Positions 53,644 to 62,748 of a DNA stretch of 64,000 bases are shown here, piece after piece; the first letter of the stretch is position 1, and each line of letters begins with the position of its first letter. The notes below the pieces were generated by a model. It was given only the letters and a program-made list of their open reading frames with translations. It was not told where the DNA came from and ran no database searches. Origin of the DNA: a candidate division LCP-89 bacterium B3_LCP (lineage in GTDB: Bacteria > Electryoneota > B3-LCP); NCBI GenBank assembly GCA_005223185.1, contig NJBN01000002.1:310001-374000 (forward strand). Reading direction: 5' to 3'. Made by a program: the position numbers and the translations under genes.

Positions 53644-55138
53644 GGTCGCTATAATAACCGGCGCTGAATCGGTCAATATTAAGGCTGAAGGAGCTTTTCA
53701 GGTTGAATCAGAAAACAATCTCCCTGTTGAATGCCAATCGGGACATATAAACATATCCCTCAAAGAATCCCATCCAGCCCCTATTGAGAAATGGTTATGG
53801 TGTGCAAAATACGCTGAAGAGCAAGGGGCTCTGGAATATGCGGACTTACTGAAAAAAAAGGGACTTCAGGTTAAGCTGTGGGAGATAGGGAAGACACCGC
53901 GAAATGACCTCTGGCATCCGCGTGAATACCGGTTGCTGATAAGGATAGATTCCGAAGAGAATAAACAGCAGATTATCCGAGAGATCTCTGACATAGTACC
54001 AGTCGAATCGCATGTGGAAATTGACTTACCCGCAGGCGCGCCATCGGGAGTATTACAGATTGAAGTAAATAATGAAGCGATCAGCAGTTATTCCGTAAAT
54101 ATACGCATATTATCAGATTATCCATTGGCAATTATGAATGCGCTCGTGGGGCGGGGATTTCACTGGGAACATGCAGAAGACTTAAACCTTCCATCACCCC
54201 TCTGGATTTCTATCGGTTCTGACGGAAAGCTGTGCGCTGGAACTGAAATTGATATGGAATCATATCTGGTCTCGGTTAATTCATCGGAAATGCCCGCGGA
54301 TTCACCGCAGGAATTCCTTAAAAGTCAGGTCATTGCTGCCAGGTCCTGGCTGCTGGCAAATTGGGGCAGCCACCATCCGGGTGAACCATATATTGTCTGC
54401 GCTGGTGATCATTGTCAATGCTATTACGGTCTATCTCGAATTGAAGATTCATCAAGAAAGGCTGGAGCATCTACTTTCGGACTCACCCTCATGTATGAAG
54501 GTAGAATCTGTGATGCCCGCTACGCCAAAACCTGCGGTGGAGTGACCGAACCCTCATTTAACGTATGGCACTTCTCAGACGAAGCTTACATGGGACACCT
54601 GCGTGATCTGCCCGATTCGGAACCGATAGATCTGTCTGAAGAGGCAGGTTTTCGATCCTTCCAAATGCTGGATAATAGCAGCGATTCGTGCTGTGCACCG
54701 GGATATGCTAATCTGGAGGGCAGACTTGGCGAATTGGCAGAATTATATCGCTGGAAAGTGGAAGTACAAAGAGGTGAACTTAGCGAAATAATCAACCTGA
54801 AGACAGGCAGTGATATTGGTGAGATTAAGCAAGTTACACCCATCGCTCGAGGACCATCCGGAAGGTTAATCACGGTTCTGGTAACCGGTCAGCACGGTGA
54901 ACTGAAAATCGAACCAGAACTCGAAATCAGGCGGATATTAAGTCGAACGCACCTTCCCAGTTCGGCATTCTGGGTTGAAGAGAAGGGAACTGACACTTTA
55001 ATCTTTCATGGAGCAGGGTGGGGGCATGGCGCGGGTATGTGCCAGATGGGAGCGGCTTCATTGGCACTGCGCGGGCGTACATACGACATGATTTTAGACC
55101 ATTACTATCCGAGAACAAGCATCCAAAAGATTTATTGA
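53624..55138 (+). CDS. SpoIID/LytB-domain protein
   Basis: The 504-residue protein has a SpoIID/LytB domain in its second half: MESYLVSVNSSEMPADSP (about 208-225), LKSQVIAARSWLLANWG, ARYAKTCGG and the terminal GAGWGHGAGMCQMGAASLA. The N-terminal part is unlike the usual amidase enhancers and has no clear signal peptide. In Bacillus SpoIID is a lytic transglycosylase acting on peptidoglycan. Here it may remodel the wall or be cytoplasmic. Its presence outside sporulating bacteria is known but unexplained. Confidence 0.88.
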   Translation: MKPPLLKVAIITGAESVNIKAEGAFQVESENNLPVECQSGHINISLKESHPAPIEKWLWCAKYAEEQGALEYADLLKKKGLQVKLWEIGKTPRNDLWHPREYRLLIRIDSEENKQQIIREISDIVPVESHVEIDLPAGAPSGVLQIEVNNEAISSYSVNIRILSDYPLAIMNALVGRGFHWEHAEDLNLPSPLWISIGSDGKLCAGTEIDMESYLVSVNSSEMPADSPQEFLKSQVIAARSWLLANWGSHHPGEPYIVCAGDHCQCYYGLSRIEDSSRKAGASTFGLTLMYEGRICDARYAKTCGGVTEPSFNVWHFSDEAYMGHLRDLPDSEPIDLSEEAGFRSFQMLDNSSDSCCAPGYANLEGRLGELAELYRWKVEVQRGELSEIINLKTGSDIGEIKQVTPIARGPSGRLITVLVTGQHGELKIEPELEIRRILSRTHLPSSAFWVEEKGTDTLIFHGAGWGHGAGMCQMGAASLALRGRTYDMILDHYYPRTSIQKIY

Positions 55139-55217
55139 TTTTCACGCCTTAATACATTATCTTATTATGTTGCATAGCACAATCACAATATGCCTTATGA
55201 AGAGGTAGAACAGGATT

Positions 55218-55949
55218 ATGGCACTCTTTAAAAAAATGCTGGAAATACTTTCCAGCCTGGTTAGCTATCTGGTGGTCATGATCGGGATGGTGCCGTTCTT
55301 TTGCTTTTTAATGAAGGTCTTAAATCGCACTGAAATACAAAATAAACATATTATTCAGCGCGCCAGACCGCCATTTATATTCTGCTCAAATCATGTCAGC
55401 ATGTTGGACGATACCTTTGTCGATCCTGTTGTATTTGCACCTCGAGCTTACTGGGACTTCAGATTTATCGCCTATCACACACCTGAAAAGAAGAATTTCT
55501 TCAAAGGGCCATTCTTCTCCTTTATCATGTATGCGTCAAGATGCGTGCCTATTACCAGAGGCAAGGGGGTTTTTCAGCCGGGGATGGAGCGGTTAATCAG
55601 GGTGCTCAAGAGTGGGAAGATCGTGCATATTTATCCGGAAGGGACGCGCACGCGCAGCGGCAAGTTAGGCAAAGCTAAGATCGGAGTAGGGCGGCTGGTA
55701 CGCGAAACCGGCGCACCGGTGATCCCCTGTTACCATCAGGGATTGGACAAAGTCCTGCCCATCGGTCATAAAATTCCGAAAATTGGCAAAAAAGTAAAGA
55801 TTTATATCGGCAATATCATCAATTTCAGTGAATATATAGATATGCCTAACGCTCCGAAAACCTGGCAGATGATTGCTGACAAGATAATGGAAGCGATAGG
55901 GGAGTTAAGAGCACAGGTGGAATCCCAGGCAGATACAACTGAGAACTAA
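55218..55949 (+). CDS. plsC: 1-acyl-glycerol-3-phosphate acyltransferase
   Basis: The 243-residue PlsC-family protein has an N-terminal membrane segment (about 14-32). The catalytic NHVSMLDD (H-x4-D, about 59-66), IYPEGTRTRSG (about 139-149) and GAPVIPCYHQG are visible. It transfers an acyl chain to lysophosphatidic acid in membrane lipid synthesis. The start follows AGGTAG and an ~80-bp AT-rich gap. Confidence 0.92.
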   Translation: MALFKKMLEILSSLVSYLVVMIGMVPFFCFLMKVLNRTEIQNKHIIQRARPPFIFCSNHVSMLDDTFVDPVVFAPRAYWDFRFIAYHTPEKKNFFKGPFFSFIMYASRCVPITRGKGVFQPGMERLIRVLKSGKIVHIYPEGTRTRSGKLGKAKIGVGRLVRETGAPVIPCYHQGLDKVLPIGHKIPKIGKKVKIYIGNIINFSEYIDMPNAPKTWQMIADKIMEAIGELRAQVESQADTTEN

Positions 55950-55969
55950 TTAACCGATCATAGATAATA

Positions 55970-56626
55970 ATGGCTTTTCTTCAACAGACTGATGGACCGG
56001 AAGATCCTGATGAACTCAGCTTCGAAGTGATACTCCAGCGTATCTTCAACGAAACGGATCCAGCGGCGCACCGGAATGCTATTTGGGATTTCCTGAACCT
56101 CACCGGTGATTGGGAACTCTTCGAAAAGATTTCGGAAGCAGGTAGTAAACAGAGCGCAGCTAATTATTTCCAAAACGTGTTAGATGTGATCGATGGAAAC
56201 TACGATGACGTGGATAATGTAAGTGATTTACCCATGATACCAGAACAGGATCGAGATGAAGTCCATGCTCTATACGCGTCGCCACTCTTGTTTATGAGGA
56301 ATTCGGATTGGGCTGGAACGGCTGCAGCGTTTCATGAAATCCTCTTGAATGAGATATATGAAATCTATGAAATCACTGAATCTGAATTAAAATTCGAAGA
56401 AGCGATGGCATCGACGCTGGACAGCTGGGTCAACGAAGAGGTGCTGCTTCCCTTGAGTGTAATTGAGTACATGGCTTATTCAGATTGCCTTACCGTTCAA
56501 ATGGACGCTGCCATCCTGGAGAATCAACTGGCGTTGCTGCTGACGCTATTCTTCAGCGCTCAAGCCCACCTGGATGTGGATGGATCTCAATCAGGTCCAA
56601 TGTTTAATCCGGGAGATTCCAATTGA
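55970..56626 (+). CDS. Acidic protein of unknown function
   Basis: The 218-residue protein is strongly acidic and predicted mostly helical, with no signal peptide and no membrane segment. A repeated-looking stretch (EILLNEIYEIYEITESELKFEE, split at about 120-142) is dense in Glu and Ile. It starts 20 bp after plsC and overlaps nadE by 4 bp, so it is part of this operon. I do not recognise a family. Confidence 0.7.
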   Translation: MAFLQQTDGPEDPDELSFEVILQRIFNETDPAAHRNAIWDFLNLTGDWELFEKISEAGSKQSAANYFQNVLDVIDGNYDDVDNVSDLPMIPEQDRDEVHALYASPLLFMRNSDWAGTAAAFHEILLNEIYEIYEITESELKFEEAMASTLDSWVNEEVLLPLSVIEYMAYSDCLTVQMDAAILENQLALLLTLFFSAQAHLDVDGSQSGPMFNPGDSN

Positions 56627-57417
56627 AGCTACTTGAAATTGACCTGGATTTCGTGCGGCAGTGGTTGACTCACTTTATCGGTGAATACACTGCCGAACAG
56701 GGTTTCTCGCGTGTTGTGTTGGGCATATCGGGAGGTCTTGATTCCTCCGTTTGCGCTTATCTAGCTGTTGAAGCGCTGGGAAAGGATAACTGTATCGGTG
56801 TTTTTATGCCTCACCAGGTGAGTAATCCGCAGAGTCTTGAGGATGCTCAGATGATCGCGGCGGAACTGGGAATACGAACGCAGTTGGTGGACATAACTTC
56901 CAAGGCAAAGCCCTTTCAGGAATCCTTTCCAATGATGACCGAACTGCAGTTGGGAAATGTGATGGCGCGCTGCAGGATGATCACACTGTACCAGATATCG
57001 GCACAAGAGAATGCGTTGGTTCTGGGTACGTCCAATAAATCAGAAATCCTGTTGGGGTACGGCACGCTCTGGGGGGATTTAGCCTGCGCCTTCGATCCTT
57101 TAGGTGATCTCTATAAGACGCAGGTACGGGCTCTGGCTGCTAAAATAGGCATTCCTGAAAAGATACTGAACAAAGCGCCCAGCGCCGATCTCTGGCATGA
57201 TCAGAGCGATGAAGAAGAGTTGGGCATGAGTTATTCTGAGGCTGACCGGTTTTTAGTGCGGTGGATTGACAGGGGCTATTCCAGAGAGAAGCTGCTGAAC
57301 GAAGGTTTTTCTGAAGAATTCATCGACAGGATAGTAGCTCGGGTGGAAGGGCAGCAGTTCAAGCGCACGGGGCCGATCATCCCCGGTATCACAGATAGTG
57401 ATGAATCAGGCAAATGA
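56623..57417 (+). CDS. nadE: NAD synthetase
   Basis: The enzyme makes NAD from deamido-NAD and ammonia. The PP-loop SGGLDSS (about 36-42) and the segments GTSNKSEILLGYGT and GDLACAFDPLGDLYKTQV identify it. At 264 aa it is the short, ammonia-dependent type without a glutaminase domain. The start codon is TTG in a 4-bp overlap with the previous gene. It also overlaps rsmI by 4 bp. Confidence 0.95.
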   Translation: MKLLEIDLDFVRQWLTHFIGEYTAEQGFSRVVLGISGGLDSSVCAYLAVEALGKDNCIGVFMPHQVSNPQSLEDAQMIAAELGIRTQLVDITSKAKPFQESFPMMTELQLGNVMARCRMITLYQISAQENALVLGTSNKSEILLGYGTLWGDLACAFDPLGDLYKTQVRALAAKIGIPEKILNKAPSADLWHDQSDEEELGMSYSEADRFLVRWIDRGYSREKLLNEGFSEEFIDRIVARVEGQQFKRTGPIIPGITDSDESGK

Positions 57418-58109
57418 CTGTAGGAAATAGAGGTAAGCTGTTTCTGGTGCCGACTCCAATAGGCAATTTAGAGGATATTACCCTTCGCGCAGTCCGGATT
57501 TTAGGGGAAGTGGACCTGGTTCTCTGCGAGGATACCAGGCGGTCTTCCATATTGTTCGGCAAGTATGGTATAAAAACGAAGCGTGAAAGCTATCACGAAC
57601 ACAATAAATACAGGCGCACACCGGGGATACTTGAAAGGTTGCACGACGGTGCCGGAATCGCCTTGATAACTGAAGCGGGGACACCCGGAATCAGTGATCC
57701 GGGATTTTATCTGACGCGTGCCGCTATCGAAGAAGATATACCTGTGGAGACCCTTCCCGGAGCCTGCGCGGCGATAGTAGCGCTGGTTAATTCAGGGCTG
57801 CCAACAGATAGATTTACATTCGAAGGTTTTCTTCCTGCCAAAAAAGGACGAAAGAAGAGATTGGCGGAATTGCAGGAAGAAGTCCGCACCATTATCTTTT
57901 ACGAATCGCCGCACCGGATAAAGAGAACACTCTCGGATCTAAAGGAAGCTTTGGGTGAGCGCAGAGCTTCTTGGGGGCGGGAAATCAGTAAAATACACGA
58001 GGATTACCAGCGGGGAACTTTGACTGAATTAGCTGCAATCTTAGATGATAAAAAACCTAAAGGTGAATTTACGCTAATCGTCGAGGGTAATAAAGACAGC
58101 AAGAAGTAA
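57414..58109 (+). CDS. rsmI: 16S rRNA (cytidine1402-2'-O)-methyltransferase
   Basis: The 231-residue SAM-dependent methyltransferase has the tetrapyrrole-methylase fold. VPTPIGNLEDITLRA, CEDTRRSSILFGKYGI, TEAGTPGISDPG and YESPHR are all family signatures. The length is short because the C-terminal extension seen in E. coli is missing. ATGA overlap couples it to nadE. Confidence 0.95.
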   Translation: MTVGNRGKLFLVPTPIGNLEDITLRAVRILGEVDLVLCEDTRRSSILFGKYGIKTKRESYHEHNKYRRTPGILERLHDGAGIALITEAGTPGISDPGFYLTRAAIEEDIPVETLPGACAAIVALVNSGLPTDRFTFEGFLPAKKGRKKRLAELQEEVRTIIFYESPHRIKRTLSDLKEALGERRASWGREISKIHEDYQRGTLTELAAILDDKKPKGEFTLIVEGNKDSKK

Positions 58110-58126
58110 CTAAAGAATTAACAAAC

Positions 58127-58948
58127 ATGTATCCTGAATTAATCCGTATAGGCGGAGTTGCCATACATACCTACGGTTTCATGATGACTCTGGCTTTCGC
58201 CCTTGGTATAGCGATGGCAATTTATCGCGGAAAGAAGTACGATATAGACAGCGGCACCATCTGGGATCTGGCGATTGTGGTGATTCTTTCTTCGCTGTTG
58301 GGATCGCGGGCGCTGTACGTTATAACGCATCTGAATGAATTTCAGGGCAATTGGTTCGCTATTATCAATCCCATTCAGCCTGATGGGCGTATAGGTATCG
58401 CCGGAATGGTGCTTTTGGGTGGTGTGGTAACTGCTACTATAGCAGCGATTATATTCATCCGCAAGCGTGATATGGACGTCTGGGCATTGGCTGACGTCAT
58501 TGCGCCGGTTCTGGCTGTGGGAATCAGTTTGGGTAGAATTGGCTGTTTCTGCACGGGCTGCTGCTACGGACAGCCTACCGATTCTCCTCTGGGTATCGTA
58601 TTTCCACATGATTCACATGCTGGCAGCCATTTCCCCAATACACCGGTCTTACCTACCCAGTTATTCGCTTCGGGTTTTTGCTTTCTTTTGGCTGTAAGTC
58701 TGATCATAATAGAACGCTGGAAGAAATTCCACGGGTTTACTTTTTCGCTTTTCTTGATCGGTTATTCGATCTTCAGAATCTGGATCGACACTATACGTGT
58801 TTACGATGCGGGCGACATCCTGATCAATACAGCCACCCTGCGAATCACTGTAAGTCAGTCGATAGCGGCGGGGATGATCGTGTTTGGGGTGGGTTTGTTT
58901 GTGGTGTTACGAAAGAAGCAAATTGACTCATCGGGGATGCGGGCATAA
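58127..58948 (+). CDS. lgt: Prolipoprotein diacylglyceryl transferase
   Basis: The 273-residue membrane enzyme adds diacylglycerol to lipobox cysteines. About seven membrane segments are seen. The HTYGFMM near the N-terminus and GRIGCFCTGCCYGQPT (about 127-142) correspond to the family signature, here in the cysteine-containing variant. It ends the operon. A hairpin (GGGCAT/ATGCCC at 58941-58959) overlaps its stop. Confidence 0.93.
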   Translation: MYPELIRIGGVAIHTYGFMMTLAFALGIAMAIYRGKKYDIDSGTIWDLAIVVILSSLLGSRALYVITHLNEFQGNWFAIINPIQPDGRIGIAGMVLLGGVVTATIAAIIFIRKRDMDVWALADVIAPVLAVGISLGRIGCFCTGCCYGQPTDSPLGIVFPHDSHAGSHFPNTPVLPTQLFASGFCFLLAVSLIIIERWKKFHGFTFSLFLIGYSIFRIWIDTIRVYDAGDILINTATLRITVSQSIAAGMIVFGVGLFVVLRKKQIDSSGMRA

Positions 58949-58964
58949 AGTTCATGCCCCGGAC

Positions 58965-59212
58965 AGATATGGCGGACAAAATCCGGTGTCCGCCGATTTT
59001 GTCGTAATTTCCCGCACGGTTTTGGTGCAGGCGACAGGTTTGTCGCTAAAAAAGGTGGAGAATCTGGATTTAGGCGGATGACGAATATAGTCATCATGAT
59101 CATAGATAATGTGGTTATGGAAAAGTTCTTTTCTGCGGAATTCGAGGCGGGCAAAAGGGGTCTATGATTATAATATACAACAATATTTGGAGAAATGCAA
59201 GTGTTTATTGGG
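58965..59212. repeat. Dispersed non-coding repeat, copy 2
   Basis: This copy aligns with 11270-11500. Visible hairpins are GGCGGACA/TGTCCGCC, GACAAAATC/GATTTTGTC and GCGACA-GGTT-TGTCGC. The exact 16-mer TATAATATACAACAAT is at 59169-59184. It fills most of the 365-bp gap between lgt and the SIR2-like gene. Just before that gene lies a short run of CGCGGATTT-type direct repeats (59264-59298). Confidence 0.65.
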
Positions 59213-59313
59213 GGAAATGGGGGTTGGGGGATGTTTATTATAGAAAGAAATAGTTGTCGGAACCGCGGATTTTCACGGATAGCGCGGATTTCGCGGATAA
59301 AACTGGAGATAAC

Positions 59314-60396
59314 ATGGCAAGAACAGTTCTTATTCTTGGTGCAGGAGCATCAGTAGATGCAGGGGCTCCTGTTATGAATGATTTTTTGGATGTTTCACAA
59401 GAGTTGCTAGACAATAATGATTGTGATGGGAATGAGGAAGACTTTGAATTAGTATTTAAAGCAATATCACGAATGCGACAATTACATGAGAAGGTTAATA
59501 TCAATGTGATTAATCTTGAAGAAGTTTTTTCAGCTATTGAAATGGGTGTTATTTTGGGTAGATTTGGAGATATAGAAGGAGATGAATTAGCGCGTCTTAG
59601 TAAAAGCTTAAAGAGAGTAATATGTACTACTTTAGAAAGAACAATGAAATTCGAGTTTGCAAAGTCAGATGATAGACTTCAAGCTACTGAAGCGAATTTA
59701 AGGTTAATGGGGCTATTAAAGCGACTAGAAGAAAAAAATACATCAAAAAAATTGAGATCATGTGTAATTACATTTAATTACGATTTAGCTATTGATATTG
59801 CATTTATGTTCCGAAAGATAGACTTTACATATTGCTTAGATGAAACAAATGAAACTGTTTATCCTTTTTTGAAACTCCACGGTTCCTTGAATTGGGGTAA
59901 ATGTAGAGTTTGTGAGGATGGAATTGGCAGCACGACAATTTGGGAAGGTCAAACTAATAAAGATGGTTCTCATTGTGCAAAAGGGAGTCCAGGAACAGCG
60001 TCCCATTGTGGACAACTTACCATCAACGAATCAGTTATTGTTTCCCCAACTTGGAATAAATTGCAGCAAGCTCGCCCATTGAGAAACATCTGGAGAAGAG
60101 CAGCTCAAGAGCTATCAGAGGCACAAGAAATCATCATCATTGGTTATTCATTTCCTGACGCAGATATATTCTTCAAATTCTTATATGCTCTTGGATCTGA
60201 TAGTAATACAAGAGTCAGAAGATTTATTATTGGCAATCCAGATGAATCTGTCGAGGAGAAGTTCAGAAATCTTATTGGTTCTGGAATTCAACAGAGGTTT
60301 GAGTTCATCCCTGAGAGATATAATGAGTTAATGTTACTCTTAAATGGTCACCAAAAAATGACTAAGAAATATCCAAAATTTAGACCATTGACGTAA
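59314..60396 (+). CDS. SIR2-like domain protein
   Basis: The 360-residue protein has the NAD-binding SIR2 fold signs: TVLILGAGASVDAGAP (about 4-19), TFNYDLAID (about 154-162), LHGSLNW (about 190-196, with the catalytic-type His) and IIIGYSFPDAD (about 275-285). Cysteines in CRVCEDG and further Cys residues near 221 and 230 could hold zinc. The ATG at 59314 follows GGAG. The gene is clearly more AT-rich than its neighbours. SIR2-like proteins of this class are often NADases in phage defence; that role is inferred. Confidence 0.82.
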   Translation: MARTVLILGAGASVDAGAPVMNDFLDVSQELLDNNDCDGNEEDFELVFKAISRMRQLHEKVNINVINLEEVFSAIEMGVILGRFGDIEGDELARLSKSLKRVICTTLERTMKFEFAKSDDRLQATEANLRLMGLLKRLEEKNTSKKLRSCVITFNYDLAIDIAFMFRKIDFTYCLDETNETVYPFLKLHGSLNWGKCRVCEDGIGSTTIWEGQTNKDGSHCAKGSPGTASHCGQLTINESVIVSPTWNKLQQARPLRNIWRRAAQELSEAQEIIIIGYSFPDADIFFKFLYALGSDSNTRVRRFIIGNPDESVEEKFRNLIGSGIQQRFEFIPERYNELMLLLNGHQKMTKKYPKFRPLT

Positions 60397-60439
60397 GTCA
60401 AGTATCTTCATAATTACAGAATTCTACTGATTATATGCT

Positions 60440-60763
60440 ATGATTCAAGTCACCCCATCCACCATCCAGGCGATGGTGGATCGCATAGTGGAGAAATTTC
60501 AGCCGGAAAAGGTGATCCTTTTCGGGTCGTACGCAAGCGGTAAACCCACGAAGGATAGTGATCTTGACTTTTTGGTTATTATGGATTATGAAGGCAGGAG
60601 ATTAAACCAGCTCCGTAAAATCAGACGCGCCCTGAATGATTTTCACATGCCCAAGGATATCGTAATACGCACCCCTGAAGAGGTTGATAAATACGGAAAA
60701 TTTGTAGGTACCATATTACATCCGGCACTTAAGGAAGGGAAGGTTCTTTATGCCAGAGATTGA
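60440..60763 (+). CDS. MNT-type nucleotidyltransferase antitoxin
   Basis: The 107-residue minimal nucleotidyltransferase has LFGSYASGKPTKDSDLDFLV (about 28-47), the GSx(10)DxD active site. In HEPN/MNT systems such enzymes AMPylate or otherwise silence the partner toxin. It overlaps the HEPN gene by 14 bp. Confidence 0.92.
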   Translation: MIQVTPSTIQAMVDRIVEKFQPEKVILFGSYASGKPTKDSDLDFLVIMDYEGRRLNQLRKIRRALNDFHMPKDIVIRTPEEVDKYGKFVGTILHPALKEGKVLYARD

Positions 60764-61175
60764 TCCCAAACTAGTCGAAATAGTCCAACAATGGTTCAAG
60801 AAGGGCAGCCAGGATCTCTGGATGGCAAAGACCGCACTTGACCGTGAAGATGCCCCCGGTGATTTGGTCGCCTTCCATGCCCAACAAGCTGTTGAAAAAT
60901 GTATAAAAGGACTACTGACTCTTCATCAGATAGAATTCCCCAAGACTCATGATTTGCACACGCTTGTCGAGTTACTGCGTCCGTTTTGGAGCGATATTCC
61001 AGCATCTGTTGAGAATTCAGATGAACTTACTGATTTCGCAGTAATGACTCGATATCCACACGAGTTTGAGGATATATCTTTAAAAGAGGCAAAGAAGGCT
61101 TTTACTGCGGCTGAAGACATCTTTGAGGAGTGCAGGAATTATTTAGCCAAAAAAGGAATAACCATACTGGAATAA
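60750..61175 (+). CDS. HEPN-domain protein
   Basis: The 141-residue helical protein has the HEPN signature DLVAFHAQQAVEKCIKGLL (about 31-49). The later segment MTRYPHEFEDI (about 104-114) takes the place of the RNase-type R-x4-6-H motif, which is not clearly seen. It forms a pair with the nucleotidyltransferase in front and probably acts as a toxin or its inactive relative. It stops 8 bp before the glyS start. Confidence 0.92.
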   Translation: MPEIDPKLVEIVQQWFKKGSQDLWMAKTALDREDAPGDLVAFHAQQAVEKCIKGLLTLHQIEFPKTHDLHTLVELLRPFWSDIPASVENSDELTDFAVMTRYPHEFEDISLKEAKKAFTAAEDIFEECRNYLAKKGITILE

Positions 61176-61183
61176 CTACCACC

Positions 61184-62512
61184 ATGCCTAACAACAAACT
61201 AATGGAAAAGATCGTCTCGCTGGCGAAGCGGCGGGGCTTCGTATTTGCATCATCAGAAATTTACGGAGGGTTAAACTCCTGCTGGGATTACGGTCCTTTA
61301 GGAGTTGAACTGAAGAAGAACATCCAGGATTTCTGGTGGAACGAGATGACACTGCGTAATGACATCGTGGGACTGGATTCATCCATCCTCATGCACCCGC
61401 GAATATGGGAAGCATCGGGTCACGTGGACAGCTTCACCGATCCTATGGTGGATTGCCGCCAGTGCAAAGCGCGCTTCAAAGCAGATGACTTGCCGCAAGA
61501 TAAAATGGAAAAGCGCCAGTGCCCCAACTGCGGCACAAAAGACGCTCTGACGGACGCCCGCAATTTCAACCTGATGTTTAAAACCTTTATGGGACCACTT
61601 GAGGACGATACTTCCACCACCTATCTCCGCCCGGAAACTGCGCAAGGAATCTACGTCAATTACCTTAACGTAGCCACCGTGTCACGCTTAAAAATTCCCT
61701 TCGGTATCGCTCAGGTGGGGAAAGCCTTTCGCAATGAGATCACTCCGGGGAACTTCATCTTCCGCACCCGTGAGTTCTCGCAGATGGAGATGCAGTATTT
61801 CGTCAAGCCGGGAGACGACGAAAAGGTCTTCGAAGAGTGGAAAGAACGGAGGATGGATTTCTACCTGAAATTGGGCATCCGCGAAGAAAAACTGCGCTTT
61901 AAGGAACACGGTCCGGATGAATTGGCTCACTATGCCAAGACAGCCTGGGACATCCAGTACGAGTTCCCCTTCGGGTGGCAGGAATTAGAAGGCGTACACA
62001 ACCGCACCGATTTTGATTTAAAGCGTCATCAGGAACATTCGGGGAAATCGCTGCTGTACTTCGATGACGTTTCCAAGGAAAAATTCCTTCCTTACATAAT
62101 AGAAACTTCCGCCGGTCTGAACCGCACCATGCTCACCGTCATGTTAGATGCCTACTGGGAAGATGAAGAACACAAACGGATCGTCTTGAAGCTTCACCCT
62201 AAGTTAGCGCCGATCAAAGCTGTTATATGTCCTTTAGTCAAGAAGGATGGATTGCCGGAAATCGCCCGCCAAATCGAAAATGACCTGCGCCCACACTTTC
62301 CCGTTATCTATGACCAGCAGAGTTCTATAGGCAAGCGTTACTACAGGCAGGATGAAGCGGGAACTCCCTACGGAATTACTGTAGATCATCAATCCCTCGA
62401 AGATAATACCGTAACTCTGAGGGAACGGGATACGCTGGAACAGGTGAGGTTACCAATTCCAACTTTGCTGGATGAAATCAACTCCCGTTTAAAAGCTGAT
62501 TGGAAACCTTAG
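61184..62512 (+). CDS. glyS: Glycyl-tRNA synthetase (single-chain type)
   Basis: The 442-residue class II enzyme is the homodimeric form rather than the GlyQ/GlyS heterotetramer. It has FASSEIYGGLNSCWDYGPLGVELK, CPNCGTKDALTDARNFNLMF, RPETAQGIYVNY and FRNEITPGNFIFRTREFSQMEMQ (each a family landmark). The anticodon-binding domain is in the last ~100 residues. The ATG at 61184 gives the usual N-terminus; an upstream in-frame start at 61130 would lie inside the HEPN gene. Confidence 0.97.
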   Translation: MPNNKLMEKIVSLAKRRGFVFASSEIYGGLNSCWDYGPLGVELKKNIQDFWWNEMTLRNDIVGLDSSILMHPRIWEASGHVDSFTDPMVDCRQCKARFKADDLPQDKMEKRQCPNCGTKDALTDARNFNLMFKTFMGPLEDDTSTTYLRPETAQGIYVNYLNVATVSRLKIPFGIAQVGKAFRNEITPGNFIFRTREFSQMEMQYFVKPGDDEKVFEEWKERRMDFYLKLGIREEKLRFKEHGPDELAHYAKTAWDIQYEFPFGWQELEGVHNRTDFDLKRHQEHSGKSLLYFDDVSKEKFLPYIIETSAGLNRTMLTVMLDAYWEDEEHKRIVLKLHPKLAPIKAVICPLVKKDGLPEIARQIENDLRPHFPVIYDQQSSIGKRYYRQDEAGTPYGITVDHQSLEDNTVTLRERDTLEQVRLPIPTLLDEINSRLKADWKP

Positions 62513-62748
62513 GTCTGCATTGCCCACAATTACTGCTTTCAGCGACGTGGATCACAAATATATTAACTCAAGCTGCTTATCTTTTGGAATGATTCTGGCA
62601 TACGTTTACTCTATTAGTGTATTTCTGAGTTAATGGCGTGCAAAAAAGTGTATTTGTGGGTAAGAACCGCACGTAATTGCATGCAGTTATCTATAAATAA
62701 AAAGTCCATAGAGAAAATGTCTATAGTAATCACTTAACGAGGAGGAGA

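Noticed and set aside
59264-59298. CGCGGATTT-type short direct repeats as an operator array
   Set aside because: The copies are imperfect, very short and resemble common genomic filler text; there is no evidence for binding.
62513-62748. Possible small RNA or gene after glyS
   Set aside because: Only a weak inverted repeat (ATAGA/TCTAT near 62708-62725) and AT-rich sequence are visible.
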